Shown here: positions 52,869 through 62,147 of the stretch, piece by piece | How the letters are laid out: the number at the start of each line of letters is the position of its first letter | How positions within the stretch are numbered: the stretch's first letter is position 1 | Source of the DNA: Mesorhizobium_B sp963522145 | GTDB lineage: Bacteria > Pseudomonadota > Alphaproteobacteria > Rhizobiales > Rhizobiaceae | Length of the DNA stretch: 64,000 nt | Assembly (NCBI GenBank): GCA_963522145.1 | Contig: CAUQXI010000003.1 | Coordinates: 1 to 64,000, forward strand | Reading direction: 5' to 3' | Translations under genes and position numbers: made by a program | Notes under the pieces: generated by a model | The model's database searches: none | What the model was told of the DNA's origin: nothing | What the model saw: only the letters and a program-made list of their open reading frames with translations

Positions 52869-54281
52869 TCAGGTCCGGGTGCCGCCGACAGTCATCTGAT
52901 CCATCCGAAGATGCGGCTGGCCCACACCGACTGGCACACCCTGTCCAGCCTTGCCGCACATGCCGATGCCCGTATCGAGCTTCGGATCGTTGCCGATCAT
53001 GGAGACACGGTGCATGGCGTCGGGTCCATTGCCGATCAGCATGGCGCCCTTGATCGGCTGGGTCACGACTCCATTCTCGATCATGTAGGCTTCGGTGCAG
53101 CCGAACACGAACTTGCCCGAAGTGATGTCCACCTGCCCGCCGCCGAACGACACGGCATAGATGCCGTTTTTGACTGAAGCGATGATCTCCTCAGGCGTCT
53201 TGTCCCCGCCAGTCATGAAGGTGTTGGTCATGCGTGGCATCGGCTGATGCGCGTAAGATTCGCGACGGCCGTTGCCGGTCGCGGCTACACCCATCAGGCG
53301 CGCATTCTGCCGATCCTGCATGTAGCCCACGAGGATGCCGTCATCGATCAGCACGTTGCGCGCCGAGGGCGTGCCCTCGTCGTCGATGGTCAGCGAGCCG
53401 CGCCGTTCGTGAATCGTGCCGTCATCCACCACGGTCACGCCCTTCGCCGCCACCTTCTGCCCCATCAGCCTCGCAAAGGCCGAAGTCTTCTTCCGATTGA
53501 AGTCGCCTTCAAGCCCGTGGCCCACCGCTTCATGCAGCATCACGCCCGGCCAGCCTGACGACAGCACGATATCGAAAGTGCCCGCAGGTGCCGGGATGGC
53601 GGCGAGATTGACGAGCGCCTGGCGCAACGCCTCGCGGCCGGCATCCTTCCACGACTGCTCGGCGACAAATTCGCCGAAGCCCTTGCGGCCGCCCATGCCG
53701 TAGGAGCCGGTCTCCTGCCGGTCGCCTTCCCCCACCACGACTGAGACATTGACGCGGACCAGCGGGCGCACGTCATGAGCGACCGTTCCGTCCCCACGCA
53801 GGATCTCCACATGCTGCCATGAGGCGGCGAGCGACGCGGTGACCTGACGAACGCGCGGATCCTCCGCACGCACAAACGCGTCGATCTCCTCGAGCAGCCG
53901 AGCCTTGGCGGCGAAGCTCGGTTCGCCGATCGGGTTTTCTTCGCCGTATAGATGACGGTTTGTGCCCTGCGGGGCTGCTGCGAGCGCGCCCGAATAGCCA
54001 CTCTTCACCGCCGACACCGCGTCGCTCGCGCGCAGGAGCGCGGCTTCCGTCAATTCGCTTGAATGGGCGAAACCCGTCGCTTCCCCTGCCACAGCGCGCA
54101 GGCCAAAACCCTGATCCGTGGAAAAATTGGCCGTCTTGAGCCGGCCATTGTCGAACATCAGCGCTTCGCTCTCGCTGTATTCAACAAACAGTTCACCGTC
54201 ATCCGCGCCGTGGATCGTGTCGGCCACGATCCGTCGGATTGCGTCGGCAGAAACGTCGAACTGATCGAGAAGGGAATTCAT
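52869..54281 (-). CDS. tldD: Metalloprotease TldD
   Basis: 470 residues. TldD with TldE/PmbA forms a heterodimeric zinc protease that processes microcins and other peptides and degrades CcdA. The metal-binding motif is in VMLHEAVGHGLEGDFNRKKT (HExxxH). The N-terminal substrate-tunnel region (ADDGELFVEYSESEALMFDN) and the C-terminal GGGQVDITSGKFVFGCTEAY are typical. No tldE is in the window. Confidence 0.93.
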   Translation of the reverse strand: MNSLLDQFDVSADAIRRIVADTIHGADDGELFVEYSESEALMFDNGRLKTANFSTDQGFGLRAVAGEATGFAHSSELTEAALLRASDAVSAVKSGYSGALAAAPQGTNRHLYGEENPIGEPSFAAKARLLEEIDAFVRAEDPRVRQVTASLAASWQHVEILRGDGTVAHDVRPLVRVNVSVVVGEGDRQETGSYGMGGRKGFGEFVAEQSWKDAGREALRQALVNLAAIPAPAGTFDIVLSSGWPGVMLHEAVGHGLEGDFNRKKTSAFARLMGQKVAAKGVTVVDDGTIHERRGSLTIDDEGTPSARNVLIDDGILVGYMQDRQNARLMGVAATGNGRRESYAHQPMPRMTNTFMTGGDKTPEEIIASVKNGIYAVSFGGGQVDITSGKFVFGCTEAYMIENGVVTQPIKGAMLIGNGPDAMHRVSMIGNDPKLDTGIGMCGKAGQGVPVGVGQPHLRMDQMTVGGTRT

Positions 54282-54352
54282 GAAGCGGCCTGGGGCAAGA
54301 GCATGTCTCGCCCCGATGTAGGCTGCGCCAGCCCTTGCCGCAATGCGCGGGC

Positions 54353-54871
54353 TTACTTCGGCAGAGCGGCGAAACCGTCCGCGAAGCCGTTGAGCGCGAC
54401 GGGAATGCCCACGCCCTCTTCAGGTGTCTGGAACACGATGAAGGTGGCTGACTTGCCGGTGGAAAGTGTATCAAGCAAAGGCTTTTCGAGGATCACCTCG
54501 GCATAGCAGCCATCGGCAAAGCAGCGCACGAAATAAGCGCGGCCGATATCCTTGCCGTCCACGTTGAGGCCGAGCCCGTTGGGCAGCAGCACGCCCAGCG
54601 GGGCAAGAACGCGAAGGATCTCGGCCTTGTTGTCGGCCGTGCGCAGCACCACGACAGACAGACCGACCTCCGGCCGGTCTTCCGCCACCACATTCTGCAT
54701 CATCGCGCATTGCTCGGCGGTTGCCCCGGCCGGCGTGTCGCAGATGATCGACCAGGCGCCATGGGTGGAGCGCACCTGTCCGCTCTGCGGGGTTTGCGCG
54801 TGAGCGGGCGCGGCAAGAAGAAGACCCAGAAGTGCGGCGTTCACGAGACTGCCGGAACTGCCCAGACGCAT
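54353..54871 (-). CDS. Invasion-associated locus B (IalB) family protein
   Basis: 172 residues from the ATG at 54871; a longer frame begins at 55000 from a TTG and lacks conserved residues. Signal peptide: LVNAALLGLLLAAPAHAQ. The IalB domain has VRSTHGAWSIICDTPAGATA, EQCAMMQNVVAEDR, the pair of cysteines in YFVRCFADGCYAEVILEK and FIVFQTPEEGVGIPVAL. First named in Bartonella; free-living Hyphomicrobiales have several copies of unknown function. Divergent from coxB. Confidence 0.87.
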   Translation of the reverse strand: MRLGSSGSLVNAALLGLLLAAPAHAQTPQSGQVRSTHGAWSIICDTPAGATAEQCAMMQNVVAEDRPEVGLSVVVLRTADNKAEILRVLAPLGVLLPNGLGLNVDGKDIGRAYFVRCFADGCYAEVILEKPLLDTLSTGKSATFIVFQTPEEGVGIPVALNGFADGFAALPK

Positions 54872-55225
54872 ATCGACTCCACGAGGTTGCAACTCTTGTT
54901 CGCCCGGCCGAATCGGCACGTCCGTTGGGCGAGCCACCATAAAGGCGCGGTTGGAGAACATGCCAGAGCAAGGCGCAGGCCCGGCGCATTTTTCGTTCAA
55001 ATCCGTCCGAATTGCGACCGTGAATGATTACAAGCGCTACTCTCGCCTCCTGAACATGCGGGAAGACGGCTGCAAAATGACGCATCGGCGCAGATGGTCC
55101 ATTCTTGCCCTGCGAAAAAGAGTATGGTTTGAACCGGTCGGAGGGAGGAGGGTCGGTGACCTTCTGTCCGCCCACGTCGTTTTTTCGGTGCATCCGACGC
55201 GCTGTCTCCGGAGATGTTGAGAGCA

Positions 55226-56095
55226 ATGAGATTGTTTAGAGCCGCAACGCTCGCCAGCCTCCTTTCGGGCTTCGTCATGAGCGCGGCCGATGCGGCGCAG
55301 CCGGAGGCATGGCAAACGCGCTTCCAGCCGGCGGCCACGCCGATCATGGAACAGATCGTGTGGTTCGAGAAATACACGCTCTGGTTCATCATCCCGATCA
55401 CGCTTCTAGTTCTGCTTCTGCTTGCCTGGTGCATCTTCCGTTTCCGGTCGAGCGCTCACCCCATCCCCTCGCGCACCAGCCACAACACGGCGATCGAGGT
55501 GATCTGGACGATCGGCCCGGTGGTCGTGCTGCTGTTTCTGGCGGTTCCCTCCTTCCAGCTTTTGACGGCGCAATATACCCCGCCGCAGGAGCCTTCGATC
55601 ACCATCAAGGCGACCGGCAACCAGTGGAACTGGGACTACGAATATCAGACCGAAACGCCTCTCTCGTTCAATTCTGCGCCCTTGCTGAAGGACGAGGATC
55701 GCGCAGCGCTCGGCAAGGAAGACCGCGCGCAATATCCGCGCCTGCTCGCCGTGGACAATGAACTGGTCGTGCCGGTGAATGCCACCGTTCGCGTGCTGGT
55801 GACGGCGAGCGACGTGATCCATGCCTTTGCCATGCCCGCCTTCGGCGTCAAGGCGGATGCTGTTCCGGGCCGCGTAAACGAGATGTGGTTCGCCGCCGAG
55901 CGCGAGGGCCTTTATTACGGCCAGTGCTCCGAGCTTTGCGGCAAGGACCACGCCTATATGCCGATCGGCATCCGCGTAGTGTCGCAGGATCAGTACAACA
56001 CATGGCTCGCTGCGGCGCAGGCCGACCTGCCCGGCGCGAACCGCGCGCTGATGGCTGCGGTCGAGGGCGCCAGCAAGCTGGCTGCGGCCGAGTAG
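55226..56095 (+). CDS. coxB: Cytochrome c oxidase subunit II
   Basis: 289 residues from the ATG at 55226; an ATG at 55214 abuts a GGAG too closely to be used well. The signal peptide (FRAATLASLLSGFVMSAADA) and two membrane helices are followed by a periplasmic cupredoxin domain with the CuA site YYGQCSELCGKDHAYMPIGI (two Cys, His, Met). ATGNQWNWDYEYQT is the electron-entry aromatic region. First gene of the aa3 oxidase operon. The region 54872-55213 holds no other gene. Confidence 0.95.
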   Translation: MRLFRAATLASLLSGFVMSAADAAQPEAWQTRFQPAATPIMEQIVWFEKYTLWFIIPITLLVLLLLAWCIFRFRSSAHPIPSRTSHNTAIEVIWTIGPVVVLLFLAVPSFQLLTAQYTPPQEPSITIKATGNQWNWDYEYQTETPLSFNSAPLLKDEDRAALGKEDRAQYPRLLAVDNELVVPVNATVRVLVTASDVIHAFAMPAFGVKADAVPGRVNEMWFAAEREGLYYGQCSELCGKDHAYMPIGIRVVSQDQYNTWLAAAQADLPGANRALMAAVEGASKLAAAE

Positions 56096-56126
56096 AGCCG
56101 GAAAGAGTTTAGGGACGGAGCCATCC

Positions 56127-57785
56127 ATGGCGGACGCAGTCATTCACACCCACGACGATCACGGCCATCGGCCGCTCGGCTTCTTCACGCGCTGGTTCCT
56201 GTCGACTAACCACAAGGACATCGGCACGCTCTACCTGATCTTCGCGATCACGGCGGGCATCATGGGCGGCTTTTTGTCGGTGATGATGCGCTGGGAGCTG
56301 CAGGAGCCCGGCATCCAGATTTTTCATGGCCTCGCTTCCATGGTCTATGGCGTCGACGGCGACGCCGCGATCGATGCCGGCAAGTCGATGTACAACGCCT
56401 TCACCACGGCGCACGGCCTGATCATGATCTTCTTCATGGTGATGCCCGCGCTAATCGGCGGATTTGCCAATTGGATGGTGCCGATCATGATCGGCGCGCC
56501 GGACATGGCGTTCCCGCGCATGAACAACATCTCCTTCTGGCTGCTCCCGCCGGCTTTCCTGCTGCTGCTCCTGTCAGCCTTCATGCCGTCCGCGCCGGGC
56601 GCGCACGGGGTCGGCGGCGGCTGGACGATCTATCCGCCGCTCTCGACCTCGGGGCAGCCGGGGCCGGCGATGGATCTGGCGATCCTTTCCCTTCACATCG
56701 CTGGCGCGTCGTCGATCTTGGGTGCGATCAACTTCATCACTACGATCTTCAACATGCGCGCGCCGGGCATGACGCTGCACAAGATGCCGCTCTTCGCCTG
56801 GTCGGTGCTCATCACCGCCTTCCTGCTGCTTCTCTCGCTGCCCGTGCTGGCAGGCGGCATCACCATGCTGCTGACGGATCGCAATTTCGGCACCACCTTC
56901 TTCGTGCCCGAAGGCGGCGGCGATCCGATCCTGTTCCAGCACCTGTTCTGGTTCTTCGGCCACCCCGAAGTGTACATCCTGATCCTGCCGGGCTTCGGCA
57001 TCATCAGCCACATCGTCTCGACCTTCTCGCGCAAGCCGATCTTCGGATATCTCGGCATGGCCTACGCCATGGTCGCGATCGGCGTGGTCGGCTTCGTGGT
57101 GTGGGCGCACCACATGTACACGACCGGCCTGTCGCTCGACACGCAGCGCTACTTCGTCTTCGCCACCATGGTGATCGCGGTGCCGACCGGCGTGAAGATC
57201 TTCTCCTGGATCGCCACCATGTGGGGCGGCTCGATCTCCATGCGCACGCCGATGCTCTGGGCGATCGGGTTCATCTTCCTGTTCACCGTCGGCGGCGTGA
57301 CGGGCGTTCAGCTCGCCAATGCCGGCCTCGACCGTGCGCTGCACGACACCTACTATGTCGTGGCCCACTTCCACTACGTGCTCAGCCTCGGTGCGGTCTT
57401 CGCGATCTTTGCCGGCTGGTACTACTGGTTCCCCAAGATGACGGGCTACATGTACTCCGCCATCATCGCGCGCATCCACTTCTGGATGATGTTCGTCGGC
57501 GTGAACCTCGTCTTCTTCCCGCAGCACTTCCTCGGGCTGCAGGGCATGCCGCGCCGCTACATCGACTATCCGGATGCGTTCGCCGGCTGGAACATGGTGT
57601 CTTCCTACGGCTCATATCTGTCCGCCATCTCTGTGCTTATCTTCCTGTATGGCGTGTTCGAAGCCTTCCAGAAGAAGCGCATTGCTGGCGCCAATCCGTG
57701 GGGCGAAGGTGCCACCACGCTGGAATGGCAGCTGTCCTCACCGCCGCCGTTCCACCAGTGGGAAGAACTGCCGCGCATCAGGTGA
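56127..57785 (+). CDS. coxA: Cytochrome c oxidase subunit I (aa3 type)
   Basis: 552 residues, 12 transmembrane helices. Catalytic subunit with heme a, heme a3 and CuB. Ligand regions: YNAFTTAHGLIMIFFMVMPA (heme a His), FWFFGHPEVYILILPGFGII (CuB His and cross-linked Tyr), VWAHHMYTTG (two CuB His) and HDTYYVVAHFHYVLSLGAVF (heme a3 and heme a His). The K-channel and D-channel type points to an A-family oxidase. It follows coxB by 31 bp. Confidence 0.97.
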   Translation: MADAVIHTHDDHGHRPLGFFTRWFLSTNHKDIGTLYLIFAITAGIMGGFLSVMMRWELQEPGIQIFHGLASMVYGVDGDAAIDAGKSMYNAFTTAHGLIMIFFMVMPALIGGFANWMVPIMIGAPDMAFPRMNNISFWLLPPAFLLLLLSAFMPSAPGAHGVGGGWTIYPPLSTSGQPGPAMDLAILSLHIAGASSILGAINFITTIFNMRAPGMTLHKMPLFAWSVLITAFLLLLSLPVLAGGITMLLTDRNFGTTFFVPEGGGDPILFQHLFWFFGHPEVYILILPGFGIISHIVSTFSRKPIFGYLGMAYAMVAIGVVGFVVWAHHMYTTGLSLDTQRYFVFATMVIAVPTGVKIFSWIATMWGGSISMRTPMLWAIGFIFLFTVGGVTGVQLANAGLDRALHDTYYVVAHFHYVLSLGAVFAIFAGWYYWFPKMTGYMYSAIIARIHFWMMFVGVNLVFFPQHFLGLQGMPRRYIDYPDAFAGWNMVSSYGSYLSAISVLIFLYGVFEAFQKKRIAGANPWGEGATTLEWQLSSPPPFHQWEELPRIR

Positions 57786-57813
57786 GCGCGTCAAACGGAT
57801 AAAGCTGGAAAGA

Positions 57814-57844
57814 GGCCGCTCTGATTATTTGTCGAGCGGCCTTT
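57814..57844 (+). terminator. Hairpin between coxA and ctaB
   Basis: An 8-bp stem GGCCGCTC/GAGCGGCC with a 12-base AT-rich loop (57822-57833) is followed by TTT. It is 28 bp after the coxA stop and 20 bp before ctaB. It can lower transcription of the assembly genes relative to the structural genes. Confidence 0.5.
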
Positions 57845-57864
57845 GAAATCAGAAGACGGAGCGA

Positions 57865-58803
57865 ATGGCGCTGATCGAAGGCACGGAGTTGGAAGGGGTT
57901 CTGCCGCGCCTGTCGGAGGCGACGGCGGGTGACTTCTTTGCGCTCATGAAGCCGCGTGTGATGTCGCTCGTGGTGTTCACGGCGTTCGTGGGCTTCATGG
58001 CTGCGCCCGTCGCACCGAACCCGCTTCTTGCGATCATCGCCGTTTTGGCCATCGCAGTCGGCGCGGGCGCATCCGGTGCGCTCAATATGTGGTACGATGC
58101 CGACATCGACCGGATGATGTCGCGCACGGCGTCCCGTCCGCTGCCCACCGGCCGCATCATGCCTAGCGAGGCGCTGGCTTTCGGTGTCGTGATGTCGGCC
58201 TTTGCCGTGTTCACGCTCGGCCTGCTAGTGAACTGGCTGTCGGCGGCGATGCTCGCCTTCACCATCTTCTTCTATGCCGTGATTTACACGATGTGGCTCA
58301 AGCGGTGGACGCCGCAGAACATCGTGATCGGTGGGGCGGCAGGCGCATTTCCTCCGATGATCGGCTGGGCTGCTGCGACCGGCTCGGTCAGCCTGGAAAG
58401 CGTGATCCTTTTTCTCATCATCTTCCTTTGGACGCCCCCCCATTTCTGGGCGCTTGCTTTGTTCAAGGCTGAGGAATACGGGCGCGCCGGCGTGCCGATG
58501 ATGCCGAACGTGCGCGGCCATGCCTCCACCCGCTTCCAGATTCTGGTTTACTCCCTGCTGATCGCGTCCGTCGGCGTTCTTCCCTGGTGGCTGGGCTATG
58601 TCGGGGCGTTCTATGGCACCGCCGCAGCCGCGCTGGGTATCGGCTTCGTCTGGTACGCCATGCAGGTATGGCGCATGTCCGACGAGGACCGGGTGATGAA
58701 GCCGGCCAAGGCGCTGTTCGGCTATTCGCTCCTTTATCTCTTCGCGATCTTCGCGCTCTACCTCGCCGATATCGTCTTCAACCAGTTCGGCATGGGAGCC
58801 TGA
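57865..58803 (+). CDS. ctaB: Protoheme IX farnesyltransferase (heme O synthase)
   Basis: 312 residues. A UbiA-superfamily membrane enzyme that adds a farnesyl group to heme B, needed for heme a. It has ALNMWYDADIDRMMSRTASR with the first Asp-rich motif and HASTRFQILVYSLLIASVG before the second half, with 8-9 hydrophobic helices. It is followed directly by coxF. Confidence 0.94.
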   Translation: MALIEGTELEGVLPRLSEATAGDFFALMKPRVMSLVVFTAFVGFMAAPVAPNPLLAIIAVLAIAVGAGASGALNMWYDADIDRMMSRTASRPLPTGRIMPSEALAFGVVMSAFAVFTLGLLVNWLSAAMLAFTIFFYAVIYTMWLKRWTPQNIVIGGAAGAFPPMIGWAAATGSVSLESVILFLIIFLWTPPHFWALALFKAEEYGRAGVPMMPNVRGHASTRFQILVYSLLIASVGVLPWWLGYVGAFYGTAAAALGIGFVWYAMQVWRMSDEDRVMKPAKALFGYSLLYLFAIFALYLADIVFNQFGMGA

Positions 58804-58806
58804 TTG

Positions 58807-58962
58807 GTGATCGAAGAGCGTATCATCCAGACGGAGCGCCAGAAGAAGGCGCAACGCTCCCGCTCGATGGCGATTGGGCTGGCGCTGGCGGCCTTTGTCC
58901 TGCTGGTCTATGTCGGCTCGGTGCTCAAATTCGGCGCCGCGTTCTTCAACCGGTCCTTGTGA
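58807..58962 (+). CDS. coxF: Small oxidase assembly protein CoxF
   Basis: 51 residues from a GTG at 58807 (a TTG at 58804 is the alternative), starting 3 bp after ctaB. It has a charged N-terminus (IEERIIQTERQKKAQRSRSM) and one membrane helix (AIGLALAAFVLLVYVGSVLK). Small proteins of this form, called CoxF, occur at this place in alphaproteobacterial cta operons. Overlooked easily because of its size. It ends 7 bp before ctaG. Confidence 0.8.
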   Translation: MIEERIIQTERQKKAQRSRSMAIGLALAAFVLLVYVGSVLKFGAAFFNRSL

Positions 58963-58969
58963 GGCGAGG

Positions 58970-59587
58970 ATGAGCGCTCAGCCGACTTCCTCCGAGCGGG
59001 ACAAAACCGGCGCCAACCGGATCATCGCATTTTCCTGCCTGGCCTTCTTCGGCGCCATGGTCGGCGCGGCCTACGCCTCGGTGCCTCTTTACAAGCTGTT
59101 CTGCCAGATGACCGGCTATGGCGGCACGACGCAGCGCGTGGAGCAGGCCTCGGACGTCATCCTCGACCGGCCGATTACCGTGCGGTTCGATGCGAATGTG
59201 GCGGGCGGGCTGCCGTGGAACTTCGCGCCTGAAGCGCGCTCGGTAACGATCAAGATCGGCGAAACGGTGAAGGCGGAGTACAAGGCTTCCACCACTTATT
59301 CAAAGCCGACACGCGGCCGCGCGAGCTTCAACGTCACGCCTGAGCTTGCAGGCAGCTATTTCAACAAGCTGGAATGTTTCTGCTTCACTGATACCGAGCT
59401 CAAGCCAGGTGAAGAGTTGGAGATGCCGGTCGTGTTCTATGTCGATCCCGACATCGTCAACGTGCCCGAGCTGAAAAACATCCAGACGATCACTTTGTCC
59501 TATACGTTCTTCCCGTCGAACGAGGAGCCCGAGGCGGCCGCGCAGGCGCGAGCCCGGGAGCCTTTGTCCGCGTCAATCGGAGGTTGA
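58970..59587 (+). CDS. ctaG: Cytochrome c oxidase assembly protein CtaG (Cox11)
   Basis: 205 residues from the ATG at 58970 with GAGGCGAGG upstream. Cox11 delivers copper to the CuB site of subunit I. One N-terminal membrane helix (IIAFSCLAFFGAMVGAAYAS) is followed by SVPLYKLFCQMTGYGGTTQR and the copper site LECFCFTD (CFCF). The immunoglobulin-like domain ends with FFPS. Confidence 0.95.
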   Translation: MSAQPTSSERDKTGANRIIAFSCLAFFGAMVGAAYASVPLYKLFCQMTGYGGTTQRVEQASDVILDRPITVRFDANVAGGLPWNFAPEARSVTIKIGETVKAEYKASTTYSKPTRGRASFNVTPELAGSYFNKLECFCFTDTELKPGEELEMPVVFYVDPDIVNVPELKNIQTITLSYTFFPSNEEPEAAAQARAREPLSASIGG

Positions 59588-59588
59588 G

Positions 59589-60470
59589 ATGGCCGACACG
59601 CACGCCAAGCATCACGACTACCATCTGGTCGATCCCAGCCCCTGGCCGCTTGTCAGCTCCGTCGGCGCTCTCGTGCTTGCGCTCGGCGGCGTGGCCTGGA
59701 TGCAGTATCTCAAGGGCGGGTCGTTCCCTCTCTTCGGGCTCGAGCTTGCAAATCCATGGCTGTTCTTCATCGGACTGGCGGTGGTCATCTATGCGATGAT
59801 CGGTTGGTGGTCGGACACGATCAAGGAGGCCCACCAGGGTCACCATACGCGTGTGGTGTCGCTCCACCTCCGCTACGGCATGATCATGTTCATCGCTTCG
59901 GAGGTGATGTTCTTCGCTGCGTGGTTCTGGGCTTTTTTCGATGCGAGCCTGTTTCCCGGCGAGATCAACCAGGTGCTCCGCACCGGCTTCACCGGTGGTG
60001 TCTGGCCGCCGAAGGGCATCGAGGTTCTCGATCCCTTCCACCTGCCGCTTTACAACACCGTGATCCTGCTGCTTTCGGGAACCACCGTTACCTGGGCGCA
60101 CCATGCACTCTTGCACAATGACCGCCAGGGGCTGATCTCCGGTCTCGTGCTGACCGTCGGTTTGGGCGTGCTGTTCTCCTTCGTGCAGGCCTACGAGTAC
60201 ATGCACGCGCCTTTCACCTTCAAGGATTCGATCTACGGCGCGACCTTCTTCATGGCGACGGGGTTTCACGGCTTCCACGTCTTCGTGGGCACCATCTTCC
60301 TGCTGGTCTGCCTGATCCGCGCCGCGAAGGGCGAGTTCACGCCCAAGCAGCATTTTGGCTTCGAGGCCGCCGCTTGGTACTGGCATTTCGTGGACGTGGT
60401 GTGGCTCTTCCTCTTCGCCTCGATCTATGTCTGGGCCTCGATCGGCGCACCCCTCGCGGAAGGCCATTAG
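59589..60470 (+). CDS. ctaE: Cytochrome c oxidase subunit III
   Basis: 293 residues with seven hydrophobic helices. Conserved: HDYHLVDPSPWPLVSSVGAL, GHHTRVVSLHLRYGMIMFIA, SEVMFFAAWFWAFFDASLFP and FHGFHVFVGTIFLLVCLI, ending with AAWYWHFVDVVWLFLF. It supports proton uptake and stability of subunit I. One base after the ctaG stop. Confidence 0.96.
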   Translation: MADTHAKHHDYHLVDPSPWPLVSSVGALVLALGGVAWMQYLKGGSFPLFGLELANPWLFFIGLAVVIYAMIGWWSDTIKEAHQGHHTRVVSLHLRYGMIMFIASEVMFFAAWFWAFFDASLFPGEINQVLRTGFTGGVWPPKGIEVLDPFHLPLYNTVILLLSGTTVTWAHHALLHNDRQGLISGLVLTVGLGVLFSFVQAYEYMHAPFTFKDSIYGATFFMATGFHGFHVFVGTIFLLVCLIRAAKGEFTPKQHFGFEAAAWYWHFVDVVWLFLFASIYVWASIGAPLAEGH

Positions 60471-60493
60471 CAACGACAAGCGGCTCGCGCTGC

Positions 60494-60889
60494 ATGAGCC
60501 TTCCTCCCGATCCCGCGTCGGACGGCAAAACCGTTGAGCCGATCGCCGCGGGCTTGAAGGGCCGCTGCCCTCATGGCGGGCGTGGCCGTCTCTTTTCAGG
60601 CTTTCTCAAGCTCGCTGACCGCTGCGAATCCTGCGATCTCGATTATTCCTTTGCCGACTCGGGCGACGGACCGGCAGCCTTTGTGATCCTGATCGTCGGC
60701 TTCATCGTGGTTGGGCTGGCGCTTTGGACGGAAGTGCGCTTCGCGCCGCCGCTCTGGCTGCATTTCAGCCTGTGGGTGCCGCTCGCGATCGTCCTTGGCC
60801 TTCTGGTGCTGCGCCTGACCAAGGGCGTGCTCGTGACGCTGCAATACCGCAATCGTGCTGCGGAAGGGCGGTTGGACGGCCGACCGTGA
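60494..60889 (+). CDS. DUF983 membrane protein
   Basis: 131 residues from the ATG at 60494. The N-terminal part has a Cys pattern (GRCPHGGRGRLFSGFLKLAD, RCESCDLDYSF) that may bind a metal. Two membrane helices follow. DUF983 genes lie between ctaE and surf1 in many alphaproteobacteria, which suggests an oxidase assembly role; this is inference from position. Confidence 0.85.
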   Translation: MSLPPDPASDGKTVEPIAAGLKGRCPHGGRGRLFSGFLKLADRCESCDLDYSFADSGDGPAAFVILIVGFIVVGLALWTEVRFAPPLWLHFSLWVPLAIVLGLLVLRLTKGVLVTLQYRNRAAEGRLDGRP

Positions 60890-61650
60890 GCGTCTCGGTC
60901 GAGCGACCTGCTCCACGTTCCACGCTTGCGCGATGGGCTTTGCTGCTGGTCGCGGGGTTTGTCTTCGCGGTGTTGCTGGCGTTGGGCTCCTGGCAGGTGC
61001 AGCGTCTGCACTGGAAAGAAGCGCTGATTGCCTCCATCGCCGAACGCACCACCTCGGCGCCCGCGCCACTGGCCGAGATCGAGCAGCATTTTATCGATAC
61101 AAGCGATGTCGAATACTGGCCTGTGACGGTGCCCGGCCGGTTCGAGCACGACAAGGAGCGGCATTTTCTTGCCACTCATGAGGGCCAGTCCGGGTTCTTC
61201 GTTTACACGCCCCTGCGGCTGGCTGACGGCCGAGCGCTGCTCGTAAACCGCGGCTTCGTTCCCTATGATCTGAAGGATGCGGAGAAGCGACCGGACGGGC
61301 AGGTTCCGGGCTTGGCGACGATCACCGGCCTCGCGCGCAATCCTCTTGAAGGAAAGCCGTCCGCCATCCTGCCCGACAATGATCCGGCCAAGAACATCTT
61401 CTACTGGAAGGATCGCGATGCGATGGCGCAGAGTGCGGGCCTCGACACCGGTGCGGCATTGCTGCCGTTCTTTGTCGATGCGGGTCCGGGGGCGGCGCCC
61501 GGCGGATGGCCAGTCGGCGGTGTCACGATCATCGACCTTCCCAACAATCACCTGCAATATGCCGTGACCTGGTTCGGGCTGGCGGCGGCTCTTGCGGGCG
61601 TGTGCGCCGCATCCGTGTGGAAAGGCCGAAGGAATGCTCGTGAACGCTGA
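60886..61650 (+). CDS. SURF1-family oxidase assembly protein
   Basis: 254 residues from a GTG that overlaps the DUF983 stop. SURF1 assists heme a insertion into subunit I. Two helices, near the start (ALLLVAGFVFAVLLALGSWQ) and the end (LQYAVTWFGLAAALAGVCAA), flank a periplasmic domain with FFVYTPLRLADGRALLVNRG and FVPYDLKDAEKRPDGQ. All family segments are present. Confidence 0.93.
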   Translation: MSVSVERPAPRSTLARWALLLVAGFVFAVLLALGSWQVQRLHWKEALIASIAERTTSAPAPLAEIEQHFIDTSDVEYWPVTVPGRFEHDKERHFLATHEGQSGFFVYTPLRLADGRALLVNRGFVPYDLKDAEKRPDGQVPGLATITGLARNPLEGKPSAILPDNDPAKNIFYWKDRDAMAQSAGLDTGAALLPFFVDAGPGAAPGGWPVGGVTIIDLPNNHLQYAVTWFGLAAALAGVCAASVWKGRRNARER

Positions 61651-62113
61651 CGCGGGAAAAGACGATGGCGCGATCCTCGGCGCCTGCCACTGCAAGGCAG
61701 TACGCTTCCGCGTCAGGCTTGTAGAAGGCTTCCGCACCGCCCGTCGCTGCAACTGTTCCTTCTGCGCCATGCGGGGAGCCGTGGTCGTCACGGCGATGGT
61801 GGGCGAACTGGAAATCCTGAGCGGCGGGGACAAGCTGACCCTCTACCGCTTCAACACCGGCGCGGCGAAGCATCACTTCTGCTCCGTCTGCGGTATCTAC
61901 ACCCACCATCAGCGCCGTTCGAACCCCGATGAGCTTGGTGTCAATGTGGCATGCCTGGAAGGAAAAAGCCCCTTCGACTTCGCCTGCATCCCGGTGGAGG
62001 ACGGCATCCTTCATCCGTCCGACCGTGAAGACGGCCGATCGGTGCGCGCGGGCTTCCTGCATTACGTGCCGCTCGCCGAGGACAGCGCGGAACCGTCAGC
62101 GCCGCAGCCTTGA
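61634..62113 (+). CDS. GFA / CENP-V family zinc protein
   Basis: 159 residues, overlapping surf1 by 17 bp. Zinc ligands are visible as CHCKAV, RRCNCSFCAMRG and HHFCSVCGIYTHHQ. The family includes glutathione-dependent formaldehyde-activating enzyme (Gfa) and many proteins of unknown activity. It is placed between surf1 and ispH, where most cta operons that I recall have no such gene. The function here is unknown. Confidence 0.88.
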   Translation: MLVNADAGKDDGAILGACHCKAVRFRVRLVEGFRTARRCNCSFCAMRGAVVVTAMVGELEILSGGDKLTLYRFNTGAAKHHFCSVCGIYTHHQRRSNPDELGVNVACLEGKSPFDFACIPVEDGILHPSDREDGRSVRAGFLHYVPLAEDSAEPSAPQP

Positions 62114-62147
62114 CAGTGGCGGGGTAGGGCCTCCATGTCAGCCGCGA

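Noticed and set aside
56574..57527. Minus-strand open frame of 317 codons opposite coxA
   Set aside because: Asp/Arg/His-rich translation typical of antisense to a membrane protein gene.
60643..61833. Minus-strand open frame of 396 codons opposite DUF983 and surf1
   Set aside because: Both opposite genes are well supported; the antisense translation has no motif.
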